A stretch of DNA of 29,771 nt from a virus. Shown here piece by piece: positions 14,019-21,906 of this stretch. The stretch covers positions 1 through 29,771 of the IMG/VR virus record IMGVR_UViG_3300006990_000113, one strand, 5' to 3'. The notes under the pieces were generated by a model. The model made no database searches and was not told the DNA's origin. It was given only the letters and a program-made list of their open reading frames with translations. The first letter of the stretch is position 1. Every line of letters begins with the position of its first letter. The position numbers and the translations under genes were made by a program.

Positions 14019-14398
14019 TTAGAACTCTTGCCAGCGGCCTTGTCGTCATGATCCTGAGTCATCTGCATCATCTTCTGCTTCATGCGATCCTTTGCTTTCT
14101 TTTTAGCATCGGAGTCATCCACCTTAGCAGCAGCGGGTGCTTCACACTCTTCTTTCTTAACGTCTTGACCTGGTTCATACCACTTGCCATCACCATCAGA
14201 ATCCTGCCAACGCTTACCTGCCTTGGCGGCCTTGATGTTCTTCGCTTTCTTCTTAGCGGATTCTCTGAGAGACTCCACCTCGTTACGAACAATTTTTCTT
14301 AGTGATTCGGACATGAGATCTTCCTTCTTAGGGTTGATAATTACGTTACCTTTCTTCTGAGTGGTAGTAATGTTTTGTTTGACTTGATCGGTCTTCAT
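14015..14398 (-). CDS. Basic protein with DxDxDG loop, 127 aa
   Basis: A Lys/Ala-rich protein containing GKRWQDSDGDGKWYEP (about residues 61-76). The DxDxDG core with an acidic residue a few positions on resembles an EF-hand or dockerin-type calcium loop. The flanks are charged helices (SLRKIVRNEVESLRESAKKK and a Lys/Met-rich end). The same short motif recurs in virion proteins of cyanophages as I remember them. Probably structural; overlaps both neighbours by ATGA. Confidence 0.75.
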   Translation of the reverse strand: MKTDQVKQNITTTQKKGNVIINPKKEDLMSESLRKIVRNEVESLRESAKKKAKNIKAAKAGKRWQDSDGDGKWYEPGQDVKKEECEAPAAAKVDDSDAKKKAKDRMKQKMMQMTQDHDDKAAGKSSK

Positions 14399-15927
14399 TG
14401 ATCGAGACCCATTTCAGAACGCCATGAATATGTATTCTCTTCTCCCATGCGTCTTGCTACGCCACGAGCACCACGGGAAACTGAACGAGCAACGCCGCCC
14501 ACAACTTTCTTGATACCAGACTTAATTTTATCACGCAGTCTAGTGCGTGGTTCACTGCTAGAACTACTGGAACTTCCACTGTTGTTGCTAGTAGAACCAG
14601 AGGAATCGGATGATGTAGAACTACTACCACCTGATGTAGAACTACCTTGGGATCCACGCTCGTAACCTTTCTTGAAGTTACTAGCAGCGCCCTTAGCAGC
14701 ACGACCAGCAGCACCAGCAGCATACCCAGCACCCTTAGATGCAGCAGAACCTGCTTTTTTGAGACCAGACTTAACAGCAGATCCAGCAGACTTCAATGCT
14801 GCTTTCATCTTCTCGCGTCGTGCTCCGACCTCAGGTTTTGCCTCAGGTTTCTTATCACCAAGACGCTTACGTGCCTCAGCACCAGCATCTCTACCAGCAC
14901 TCTGACCTTGACCAGAAGAAGCAGATGCTTTGTCCTTCAAGCGAAGAGCGTTGACCTTAGCAGGACTGGTGACCTCAGTCAGCAGATCGATACCATCTAG
15001 GATCTCAAAGGTTTCTTGAAGATCTTCGATGTCGAGTTCGTTAAGTGCCTCTACACAGATGTCATGCAGTTCTTCAAACGTATAGTCATCGAATGCTTCA
15101 TCAAGAATAATCTCATTGACGAGTGCATCAAACTCTTCGTTCTTCTTTTTGAGTGCTGCCTTACGGAAAGTAAGATCCGTGCGACTGCCGCTGTCCATCT
15201 TGCCCTGACTCTGTGGTTTCTTAGAACCACCAGCAGGTTGAGGACCAGCATCACTACCAGTTCTTCTGCCCTGAGCATACTTAGATCCACTGGACTTAGA
15301 GTCACCAGAGATCATCTTACCAGCATCGGAACGACCGTCCTGATACTGCTTCTCAGTCTGACCGTGCTTACCCTTGTAGAGTTCGTCAATCTGATCCTCT
15401 TCCTTCACGCAGTTAGGAACTTCCTTACCACCTTTCTTCTTAGTACCCTTTGCCTTATATCCATCCCAACATGTAGAAGCACCAACGTTCTTACGTGCCG
15501 ACTTCATACCCTCAACCATCTGGTTGTGGAGATCATCGATATCAATCCACTCCCTCTGCATATTCAAACCGATATCTTCGGGTGCCTTAGCAGTCTTCTC
15601 GCCTTTCTTACCGACAACAGAATAACGACCATCAGACTTCTTGCCTGTGATCACCATAGACTGACCACCTTGTGAGATCACTCTACCGATATTACGATCA
15701 TCTTTGAACTTACCTTTGTTCTTAGTGATCAGATCTTTTTCGATAGGGAACCCAGCGTATCCTTCTACGACTTCTTCGTGCGAGTCGATAATCTCTTCGA
15801 CTGTGGTAACTGCGGATCGAAGACGAGCGGTGGGTGCCTGCTTACCTTCCTTCACGCAGTCGAGAATTGTGCGCTGTTCTAACAGGGAGAACCCCATTAG
15901 TGCAGCACTAACCTTGATATCCAGCAT
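14395..15927 (-). CDS. Large low-complexity virion-type protein (510 aa)
   Basis: Modular. An N-terminal part starts MLDIKVSAALMGFSLLEQRT. The motif TCWDGYKAKGTKKKGGKEVP is one I associate with many cyanophage virion proteins. An acidic helical part follows (DYTFEELHDICVEALNELDI), then a histone-H1-like Lys/Ala stretch (SAGSAVKSGLKKAGSAASKG), a Ser-rich spacer and an Arg-rich end (GVARSVSRGARGVARRMG). Start at 15927; a longer frame would add an odd Ile/Phe segment and overlap the next gene's end. Likely packaged with DNA or part of the head core. Confidence 0.75.
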   Translation of the reverse strand: MLDIKVSAALMGFSLLEQRTILDCVKEGKQAPTARLRSAVTTVEEIIDSHEEVVEGYAGFPIEKDLITKNKGKFKDDRNIGRVISQGGQSMVITGKKSDGRYSVVGKKGEKTAKAPEDIGLNMQREWIDIDDLHNQMVEGMKSARKNVGASTCWDGYKAKGTKKKGGKEVPNCVKEEDQIDELYKGKHGQTEKQYQDGRSDAGKMISGDSKSSGSKYAQGRRTGSDAGPQPAGGSKKPQSQGKMDSGSRTDLTFRKAALKKKNEEFDALVNEIILDEAFDDYTFEELHDICVEALNELDIEDLQETFEILDGIDLLTEVTSPAKVNALRLKDKASASSGQGQSAGRDAGAEARKRLGDKKPEAKPEVGARREKMKAALKSAGSAVKSGLKKAGSAASKGAGYAAGAAGRAAKGAASNFKKGYERGSQGSSTSGGSSSTSSDSSGSTSNNSGSSSSSSSEPRTRLRDKIKSGIKKVVGGVARSVSRGARGVARRMGEENTYSWRSEMGLDQ

Positions 15928-15949
15928 TGATCTAGGGAAAAGTATAGTA

Positions 15950-16996
15950 TTATTTATTGGAAATAGACTTTTGATTCTTGACGAACTCACTGAACTTCTT
16001 CATTTCCTGCCCAGGAGTCATGTTCTGAACCGCTTGTCTGTACTTGTCGGTACCAACTTTCCAGTCATTACCACTACCATCGTCGGCAGAATGATTGGAT
16101 TGGTTGTCACTTACTTCACTAATATCCTGCAACCAAGTGCGGTGTTCAGTGCCGTCAGGCATCTGCATGATGACATAGTTAGTACCTCGGTGAGCAACTG
16201 TGCCACGCATACCACTGTCGTCATGCTCTACAACTGCACCAACCTTAAAGATGTGATCTAGCATATAATGATCTCGGAATGCTGCAAAGTCTAGCACAGG
16301 TGCATACTCCCAGACAGATTCCTTAACCTCTGCTTTCTTCTTAGCAGGTGCTTTCTTCTTCTCAGGTGGTTTCATGCCGTCAACGACATGTTGCATCATC
16401 TCCTTGCTCTTCTTATAACCACCAGATCCAGCATGGAATGCGTCGTGGTTACCACCTTGTGCATGTTTTCTCATCTCACTGGCGGATAGTTTCTCTACTT
16501 CATCCTCACTGTCAGGGTTACGAGCACCAGCAGATTTGATATTGATAGACTTGAAGTCGTAATGCTTACCGTTGTACTTCGATGTCAGATTCTCAAACTC
16601 TTTGACACGATCATCACCAACAACCATAGTGACATGCTCATGACCCTCATCATGTAGGTCACGTAGGATGTCAAAGATATTTCTATGCTGCTCAGAGTTC
16701 TGAATAGCATCCTTGTGGTTCTTAAACATGCCACGCATGTGTTCAATCTTCTGCTCAGGGTGCAGAGGATTCTTCTTATGATCTTGTGTTCTAGAAGGAT
16801 AGATCCGATAGTTACCAGAGTCACCAGCATGTGACTTGACAGCATCCATCAACTTACCATGACCAGCATGGGGAGGGTTGAACCTACCGAAAGTGATGGC
16901 AACATGCTTGTCTATTACCTCATTCTTCTTCTTAGAAGATGATGCTTTCTTGGCAACAGCGGCTGCTGCTTCGATAATGAACTGACGAAACCTCAT
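15950..16996 (-). CDS. HxGH nucleotidyltransferase (cytidylyltransferase-like) with extra C-terminal region (348 aa)
   Basis: The N-terminal half is a Rossmann-type nucleotidyltransferase: VAITFGRFNPPHAGHGKLMD with HAGH (43-46), VTMVVGDDR (about 122-130) and the second nucleotide-binding motif KLSASEMRK (169-177, the SxxxxR of this fold). Such domains join a nucleotide to a phosphate-bearing substrate (NMNAT, PPAT, CTP-transferases). After a Lys/Pro/Ala linker (about 212-228) comes a second domain with a KOW/SH3-like strand pattern (FKVGAVVEHDDSGMRGTVAH, then TNYVIMQMPDGTEHRTW). Start at 16996, coupled by ATGA to the ligase-like gene. Substrate unknown. Confidence 0.8.
   Translation of the reverse strand: MRFRQFIIEAAAAVAKKASSSKKKNEVIDKHVAITFGRFNPPHAGHGKLMDAVKSHAGDSGNYRIYPSRTQDHKKNPLHPEQKIEHMRGMFKNHKDAIQNSEQHRNIFDILRDLHDEGHEHVTMVVGDDRVKEFENLTSKYNGKHYDFKSINIKSAGARNPDSEDEVEKLSASEMRKHAQGGNHDAFHAGSGGYKKSKEMMQHVVDGMKPPEKKKAPAKKKAEVKESVWEYAPVLDFAAFRDHYMLDHIFKVGAVVEHDDSGMRGTVAHRGTNYVIMQMPDGTEHRTWLQDISEVSDNQSNHSADDGSGNDWKVGTDKYRQAVQNMTPGQEMKKFSEFVKNQKSISNK
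15951..15958 (-). promoter_or_regulatory. Weak late-promoter-like box
   Basis: AATAAATA on the minus strand differs from TATAAATA at one position and lies 24 bases before the 510-aa gene start. It overlaps the last codons of the HxGH nucleotidyltransferase gene. Could give extra late expression of the structural genes. Confidence 0.3.
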
Positions 16997-18189
16997 TTGC
17001 CCCAATCTTTTGCTACGGTAAAGTTTGCACGAGAGAATTCAAGTCTATCAACAAGTTTGACTGCCATGCCATCCTTGATGGCCACAAATCCTTCTGGACT
17101 AGTGACTTTGTATCCTTTCTCATCTTCTAGAAATGTACCAACACCCTCAATTTTTTTGAGGCGTTCGATGATCTGCTTCTTAGCGTTAATGAGATTCATA
17201 AATCCTCCCAAAGCAGCATAGATTACAGACTTATCACTATTTAGTTGTTTTAGTGCCTCCTCTTTTTTCTTTTCCCAGTTTTCCTTTGCCTTAGGCGTCT
17301 TCACACCTTCCACTTTCAATGCATATCTAGACTCAACAAAGGTTTTGAACTGAACCAACATCTGCGATGAACTAGTAGGCATCTTACCTGACTTGATCAC
17401 TTGGTTGAAATAAATCTTAAACAAACCAGCAGTTCCCATACCCTTAGTAGTACCACCGATCTCATTCAAGAACTTCCTAGATGAATCCAAGTTGCGCTTC
17501 GCAGTTCTCATACTCATGTTGAGTTTGTTCATCTCACCAGCACTGAGGTTTGCAATGCCGTTGGTATTGGTGAAGTCTGATGAGAATACTGCCACATCAG
17601 ACACACCTTGAAGACCAGAAACATTAACACCAAAACCAGCAGACATTTCAGCAAGAGTCTGACCAGTGTACTTAGTATGAAATACAATACCAACCGTAGA
17701 CTTACCTACCTTGCCACCCATCTCGGTTGCTTTCTCTACACAGTAAGTAATAGTATTAGGTTTGAACTTGTAGCATCTCTTGCCACCCATAGTAACCAGT
17801 GGTGGTGTCTCTGTATACAGAAGATCTCCTTGGATCACACCAGTGATAGGCAACTTTGATAGGTAATCGTATGCAGCAACCAACTTAGGATGCACACCAG
17901 TGCCGCCATACCATAGGTCAATCTCTTCATGGGAGTAGCATACCTTAGGTTCAGTCTTAGCAAAGACAGACTTGGTTCCAACAAAGAACATGTCCGTCTC
18001 AGGGTCTATGCCACAGATGATAGCAGGAGCACCGTCCCACTTCACAGTAACCTTAGTATTACCACCACCACTACCAGTGGTCAGCATACCTTTTAGACCC
18101 TCCAAGAATGCAAGTGCATTCTGAGCGCCAGCATAACCATTGTTGAAGATGTCATCTTCTAGGTGTTCGAGGTGTGTGTTCTTACTCAT
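16993..18189 (-). CDS. KxDG ligase-like nucleotidyltransferase (398 aa)
   Basis: Carries the order of motifs found in DNA/RNA ligases and capping enzymes: VKWDGAPA (Lys50, nucleotidyl-lysine motif I), VIQGDLLYT (119-126, motif III-like), TVGIVFHTKY (165-174), and near the end SPEGFVAIKDGMAVKLV with EGFV (366-369, motif IV) and Lys378 (motif V). A long helical insert separates the two halves. From memory such cyanophage proteins are annotated only as a DUF (DUF6267, not verified). By inference it may form a lysine-AMP/GMP intermediate and seal or modify a nucleic acid or small molecule. Overlaps both neighbours by ATGA. Confidence 0.7.
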   Translation of the reverse strand: MSKNTHLEHLEDDIFNNGYAGAQNALAFLEGLKGMLTTGSGGGNTKVTVKWDGAPAIICGIDPETDMFFVGTKSVFAKTEPKVCYSHEEIDLWYGGTGVHPKLVAAYDYLSKLPITGVIQGDLLYTETPPLVTMGGKRCYKFKPNTITYCVEKATEMGGKVGKSTVGIVFHTKYTGQTLAEMSAGFGVNVSGLQGVSDVAVFSSDFTNTNGIANLSAGEMNKLNMSMRTAKRNLDSSRKFLNEIGGTTKGMGTAGLFKIYFNQVIKSGKMPTSSSQMLVQFKTFVESRYALKVEGVKTPKAKENWEKKKEEALKQLNSDKSVIYAALGGFMNLINAKKQIIERLKKIEGVGTFLEDEKGYKVTSPEGFVAIKDGMAVKLVDRLEFSRANFTVAKDWGK

Positions 18190-19526
18190 GGTTGTACTCC
18201 GACTTTATCGCGGTAAGGGTTGCCAATAGATGATTTCTCTCTGAGGTGATACTGGTCTGTGGGTTTGAGGTTGTTCTTCAAGTGGTTTTCCATGTAGAAG
18301 ACTGGCATTCCTTTGTTCGTAGCGAACTTGTAGTAGGTGACCTCCTTCATAACAAAGTGCTCAATGACCTCACGATACACCAGGTCACCATCCTTGCTGA
18401 TCTTTCGTAACATCATTTGACAGATGAGAGAGGCGATGCCAACTTTGCCACTACTGTGCTTGGGTGCTTCCCAGTAGTCCTTAGCATCATTATAATACAT
18501 CTCTGCCAGTTTCAACCAGGAGGCTTGTGCCGCTTTGACATCTGATTCCTTAGGGTCACCACCCTTCACCATAGCATCAATGTTTTTGACCACCTCTGTG
18601 GGTAATTTTGTCTTTAATTTAAGGTCCTTAGCAATCAATTCCAGTGCAAGGAAAGAACCATCCTTCACTTTGTTCTCAGCAAGAACTTGTAAGATCTTAA
18701 ACTCAATAGTCTTCTTATATTTCTCAACCCAATCATCTTTCTTACCATCAATCTGTTTCTTATTGATAAGAGAAATAATATCCTGAGGTTTGACTACGTT
18801 AGTTGTCTTACTGATCTTCTTAACGGAGAAGGGGTATGATGTATTTTCCTCATCAAATATAACAAAGTCAATCAGTGGTTCATTACCCGCAGCAGGTAGG
18901 AATACCTGTGCATTATTCTTATTTAACCTACCATACCCTAGTTTATCTAAGTCAGCAGCACCACGTTCCAATACACATAGTGGAGCAGTAATCTCAGAGA
19001 AATCTTTCTCCACGTTATTCATAATATCAATGTATTCTGATGCTGCTAAGTCTGCATATGCTTTAAGTAGTTCCTTCTTCTCAGTAGCACCATGCTCCAT
19101 ACAAAAATCTGTTAGTTCAATTAGATACTCTTTGATTACCAGTTGAAGATCATCCCTTTTGTTAATAGCAGCGATGACTTTCTTATAGTAAGTATCAAAA
19201 GACATCTTAGTATCCATAGGAATGTCAAACGCCTGAGGTTTTAACTCGGGCATCTTCTTCTTACCTGTGGCAGACCTAGGTTTACCTAACAAAGGAGTAG
19301 AGATCCACCCCGACTTGTCATTCTGATACAAGACTTCTATTCTGGCCTGGTAGTTACCACCTTTGATGGGTTTAACATGAACACCATCACCCTTAGCGAT
19401 AACTCCTACCTTTGTTTTACTCTTAGCACCATCGTATACAACGATCTCTTTCTTAGATACAATCTCAAATCCTTTTTGGTAATGACGTTTGTAGTCATCC
19501 CATGCTTCTTTAATCGATCTTGCCAT
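18186..19526 (-). CDS. 446-aa protein, SH3-like start and possible nuclease core
   Basis: The N-terminus (about 25-80) has an SH3-like beta pattern: KEIVVYDGAKSKTKVG, KGDGVHVKPIKGG, then IEVLYQNDKSGWIS. The middle contains ERGAADLDKLGYG and FLPAAGNEPLIDFVIF, then YPFSVKK: an Asp (220) followed sixteen residues on by S-V-Lys (236), the spacing of restriction-type PD-(D/E)XK sites. The C-terminal half is helical with no recognised domain. Its stop overlaps the ligase-like start (ATGA), so three potential nucleic-acid enzymes are co-translated. Nuclease activity is an inference; the family is unknown to me. Confidence 0.7.
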   Translation of the reverse strand: MARSIKEAWDDYKRHYQKGFEIVSKKEIVVYDGAKSKTKVGVIAKGDGVHVKPIKGGNYQARIEVLYQNDKSGWISTPLLGKPRSATGKKKMPELKPQAFDIPMDTKMSFDTYYKKVIAAINKRDDLQLVIKEYLIELTDFCMEHGATEKKELLKAYADLAASEYIDIMNNVEKDFSEITAPLCVLERGAADLDKLGYGRLNKNNAQVFLPAAGNEPLIDFVIFDEENTSYPFSVKKISKTTNVVKPQDIISLINKKQIDGKKDDWVEKYKKTIEFKILQVLAENKVKDGSFLALELIAKDLKLKTKLPTEVVKNIDAMVKGGDPKESDVKAAQASWLKLAEMYYNDAKDYWEAPKHSSGKVGIASLICQMMLRKISKDGDLVYREVIEHFVMKEVTYYKFATNKGMPVFYMENHLKNNLKPTDQYHLREKSSIGNPYRDKVGVQP

Positions 19527-19734
19527 CTTCTAGGCACTGATTATCCAAACTATTTAGATAATCTTTTTCATTCTGATATGGCGTTTCTTTCCCAGTCCAC
19601 AGTTTATATCCCTGCACTAACTCTGGTAGCAACCACTGGTCCACTCGATAGCAGTGCTTCCAGTTGACAGGTTGAGCACAACCAACAACTACAACAATAA
19701 AGAATGCTCGCAAGTGGATCCAAAGTGATAGCAT
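19510..19734 (-). CDS. Small putative lipoprotein, 74 aa
   Basis: A signal-like start (MLSLWIHLRAFFIVVVVGCAQ) with a lipobox-like VVGC (Cys19) suggests export and lipid attachment. The rest is a polar, Trp/Tyr-rich chain ending CLEDGKID. The ATG shares a base with the previous stop (TGATG) and it overlaps the 446-aa gene by 17 bases. It might be a spanin-type or superinfection protein, but nothing specific supports either. Confidence 0.6.
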   Translation of the reverse strand: MLSLWIHLRAFFIVVVVGCAQPVNWKHCYRVDQWLLPELVQGYKLWTGKETPYQNEKDYLNSLDNQCLEDGKID

Positions 19735-19856
19735 CAGCGGTTACCGAACCTCTTATCCATTTGCAATTTAACGTAATACATCCCCAAGATCCAGACGGAG
19801 AAGAGGAACCCCTCCCCGTATGACATGGAGTTCCAAGCGTGTACTGCTCCGTCCAT
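19734..19856 (-). CDS. Tiny membrane protein, 40 aa
   Basis: Reads MDGAVHAWNSMSYGEGFLF and then a hydrophobic stretch SVWILGMYYVKL ending in a basic tail MDKRFGNR, a single-span membrane peptide. It overlaps mazG (TGATG) and the next gene (TGATG), so it is translated as part of the chain. The tidy overlaps on both sides support it. Confidence 0.65.
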   Translation of the reverse strand: MDGAVHAWNSMSYGEGFLFSVWILGMYYVKLQMDKRFGNR

Positions 19857-20527
19857 CAGATGTCACCTTCCACACGGTTCTCAGACTCTTCGATAGAGAA
19901 ACTACCTTCGGAGTAACGTGCAGCAAGTTTCAGAGAGTTGACATACAGAACATGATCAAAGGTCACATCTAGTGCATGACATGCTTGTGCTGCATACCAT
20001 AGAATGTCACCAAGTTCTTTGACGAGATGTTCTTTGTTAGCATCATTCCAGGGTTTGCCTTGGAACTTCAACTTCTTCACAATCTCTGCGAACTCACCTG
20101 ACTCAGCAGTCAGACCAGCAGCAGCGGTGTCAAGACGAGCGATGTTACAACCATCTTCATGGAGTTGACGAAGACGTTCGATGTATGCAACCTGATCCTT
20201 GCTTGGTTTGGAGCAGGTATCATCAGCAAAGTGCAGATACTTATCAAGATCCACACGGAAACGTTCTTCTTTCTTCTTATTCTTTTCTGCTTCCTTCTCT
20301 TTGATCTTCTCAGCAGTCACCCATGCATTGAAACCCTTCTTATTGATGAAATCCTCAGGAGTTTTAGGAGTATCCTCCTGCATGTCTTCAAGTTTATCCT
20401 GCATACCGTCCTTGATATCTTGGGCAGTATTGGAAAGTTTCTCTGCTGCTGCTGATGCAGCATCATTACCCTCAAAGTTGACGTTAACGTCGTTGTCGCG
20501 GGATCTTTTGTTAGCGGAGTCGGTCAT
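19856..20527 (-). CDS. mazG: MazG-type nucleotide pyrophosphohydrolase with long N-terminal extension (223 aa)
   Basis: The C-terminal 110 residues hold the all-alpha NTP-PPase site: TAESGEFAEIVKK (Glu142, Glu145, Glu148) and VKELGDILWYAA (Glu171, Asp174). MazG hydrolyses (d)NTPs. In cyanophages it has been proposed to alter ppGpp levels or recycle host nucleotides. The first ~95 residues are an extra charged, disordered to coiled segment (KLEDMQEDTPKTPEDF, then EKIKEKEAEKNKKKEERF) not needed for catalysis. Start at 20527 by ATGA overlap with the helicase stop. Confidence 0.88.
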   Translation of the reverse strand: MTDSANKRSRDNDVNVNFEGNDAASAAAEKLSNTAQDIKDGMQDKLEDMQEDTPKTPEDFINKKGFNAWVTAEKIKEKEAEKNKKKEERFRVDLDKYLHFADDTCSKPSKDQVAYIERLRQLHEDGCNIARLDTAAAGLTAESGEFAEIVKKLKFQGKPWNDANKEHLVKELGDILWYAAQACHALDVTFDHVLYVNSLKLAARYSEGSFSIEESENRVEGDI

Positions 20528-21906
20528 ACGTGCCAAGTGTCAAATTTACTTTGTGTTTTTGTTTCAAGGAACTTGTCCTCAATGCCCTGACCAGAGTCAA
20601 GGATGTTGTCTTGTTCAGACTGATCACAATCATACAGTCTCATCTTCGCTCTGTCAATACCTATGATGAAACGTTTGTTCATTGTCGGATCATTGTATCT
20701 ATTCTTCAATTGTTTGACCATGATCTGACCTGTTGCTTCCAAATCCTCAGTAGAGATGAGAGCAAACATCAAGTCAGCAGTGGCAGGAAGACCAAATGAT
20801 TCTGATGTGTCAGTAAGATCAACATCAGAGTTACCATAACCAGACCTAGTGGTCTGTGTAGCAGTCATGATAGGTACATCCATCTCAACAGCAAGACCAC
20901 GTAGTTCTTCTGCAATACCTTTGATGAAAGTATAGGAGTTCACCACAGCATTCTTGTAACGTGCAGAGGCACAGATGTTTAGGTAGTCAATGAAGATGAT
21001 ATCAGGAGCGAAACCACGCTTCATACTCAGTTCATTCAAGAGAGACTTGAAGTGATTGACGTGAGCAGATGCAGTAGGGTATTCCTTAATCACTAAGCGA
21101 CCTTGGGTCTGCTTAGCAATCTTATCTACTTTTGTTCGGAACTGTTGTTTGGTGAAGAGAGGGTCTGAGAGTTGCTTGATGTTGATGTCCAGGAGGTTGG
21201 CGTCAATTCGTTCAGCAATCTTCTCCTCTGCCATTTCAAGTGTAATATAGAGTACGTTCCTGCCTTGCAAGAGGGCGGCACTAGCCATATGGCACATGAA
21301 TAGACTTTTCCCGACACCCGTTCCAGCAAGAGCGACATTGAGAGTCTTGCGAGGCAAACCACCTTTTGTGATTTTGTTGAAATATTCGAGATCAAAGGGA
21401 ATCTTGTCGTGCGTTTGGTGGTAAAAATCATAGCGGTCGTCGGAGTCTAGTAAGTAATCATGTCCCACAGTATCATCAAAGCATGTACCTAATGCTTCTG
21501 CCATGATGTGGGGAATGGCATCTTTGGTGCGAGTCTTGTCTTGACCATCAGCAATCTTAATAGACTCCATCAGTGCAAGATAGATCGAACGTTCTTTACA
21601 CCACTTCTCAGTAGTATTCAGTAACCATTCATCATTATATTGTGTGTCATCAATCCTGGTATCAAGGAATGATTCGATATCTTTTACGATATCCTCACTC
21701 AAATCTCGTCGCTTTTCGATCTCAATTTTGAGAGCAGTAGTCTCAGGAATAGTATTGTATTCCGTTACATAATCATTTATCTGATGAAACAATACCTGGT
21801 GTGGTTGGTGATCAAAGTATTCATCTTTTAGGAAAGGGAGTACAGATCTACAATAGTTTTCATCACGTATAAGTTTGCTGAGAGCAATTTCTTCAATCTT
21901 TTGCAT
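20524..21906 (-). CDS. 41: Replicative helicase gp41 (DnaB family)
   Basis: A 460-aa hexameric fork helicase of the DnaB/gp41 type. The RecA-like core has Walker A GTGVGKS (195-201), a LEM motif at YITLEMAEEK (about 220), Walker B PDIIFIDYLNI (about 301-311) and the sensor MTATQTTRSGYG. An N-terminal helical domain precedes it. Unwinds DNA ahead of gp43 and activates primase gp61, also in the window. Begins right at the end of the 2OG oxygenase gene (shared base) and is coupled to mazG. Confidence 0.95.
   Translation of the reverse strand: MQKIEEIALSKLIRDENYCRSVLPFLKDEYFDHQPHQVLFHQINDYVTEYNTIPETTALKIEIEKRRDLSEDIVKDIESFLDTRIDDTQYNDEWLLNTTEKWCKERSIYLALMESIKIADGQDKTRTKDAIPHIMAEALGTCFDDTVGHDYLLDSDDRYDFYHQTHDKIPFDLEYFNKITKGGLPRKTLNVALAGTGVGKSLFMCHMASAALLQGRNVLYITLEMAEEKIAERIDANLLDINIKQLSDPLFTKQQFRTKVDKIAKQTQGRLVIKEYPTASAHVNHFKSLLNELSMKRGFAPDIIFIDYLNICASARYKNAVVNSYTFIKGIAEELRGLAVEMDVPIMTATQTTRSGYGNSDVDLTDTSESFGLPATADLMFALISTEDLEATGQIMVKQLKNRYNDPTMNKRFIIGIDRAKMRLYDCDQSEQDNILDSGQGIEDKFLETKTQSKFDTWHV

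Noticed and set aside
15016-15675. Long plus-strand open frame (219 codons)
   Set aside because: It is the complement of the 510-aa virion-type gene. Its Leu/Thr/Ser-rich translation has no domain and it has no promoter or Shine-Dalgarno of its own.
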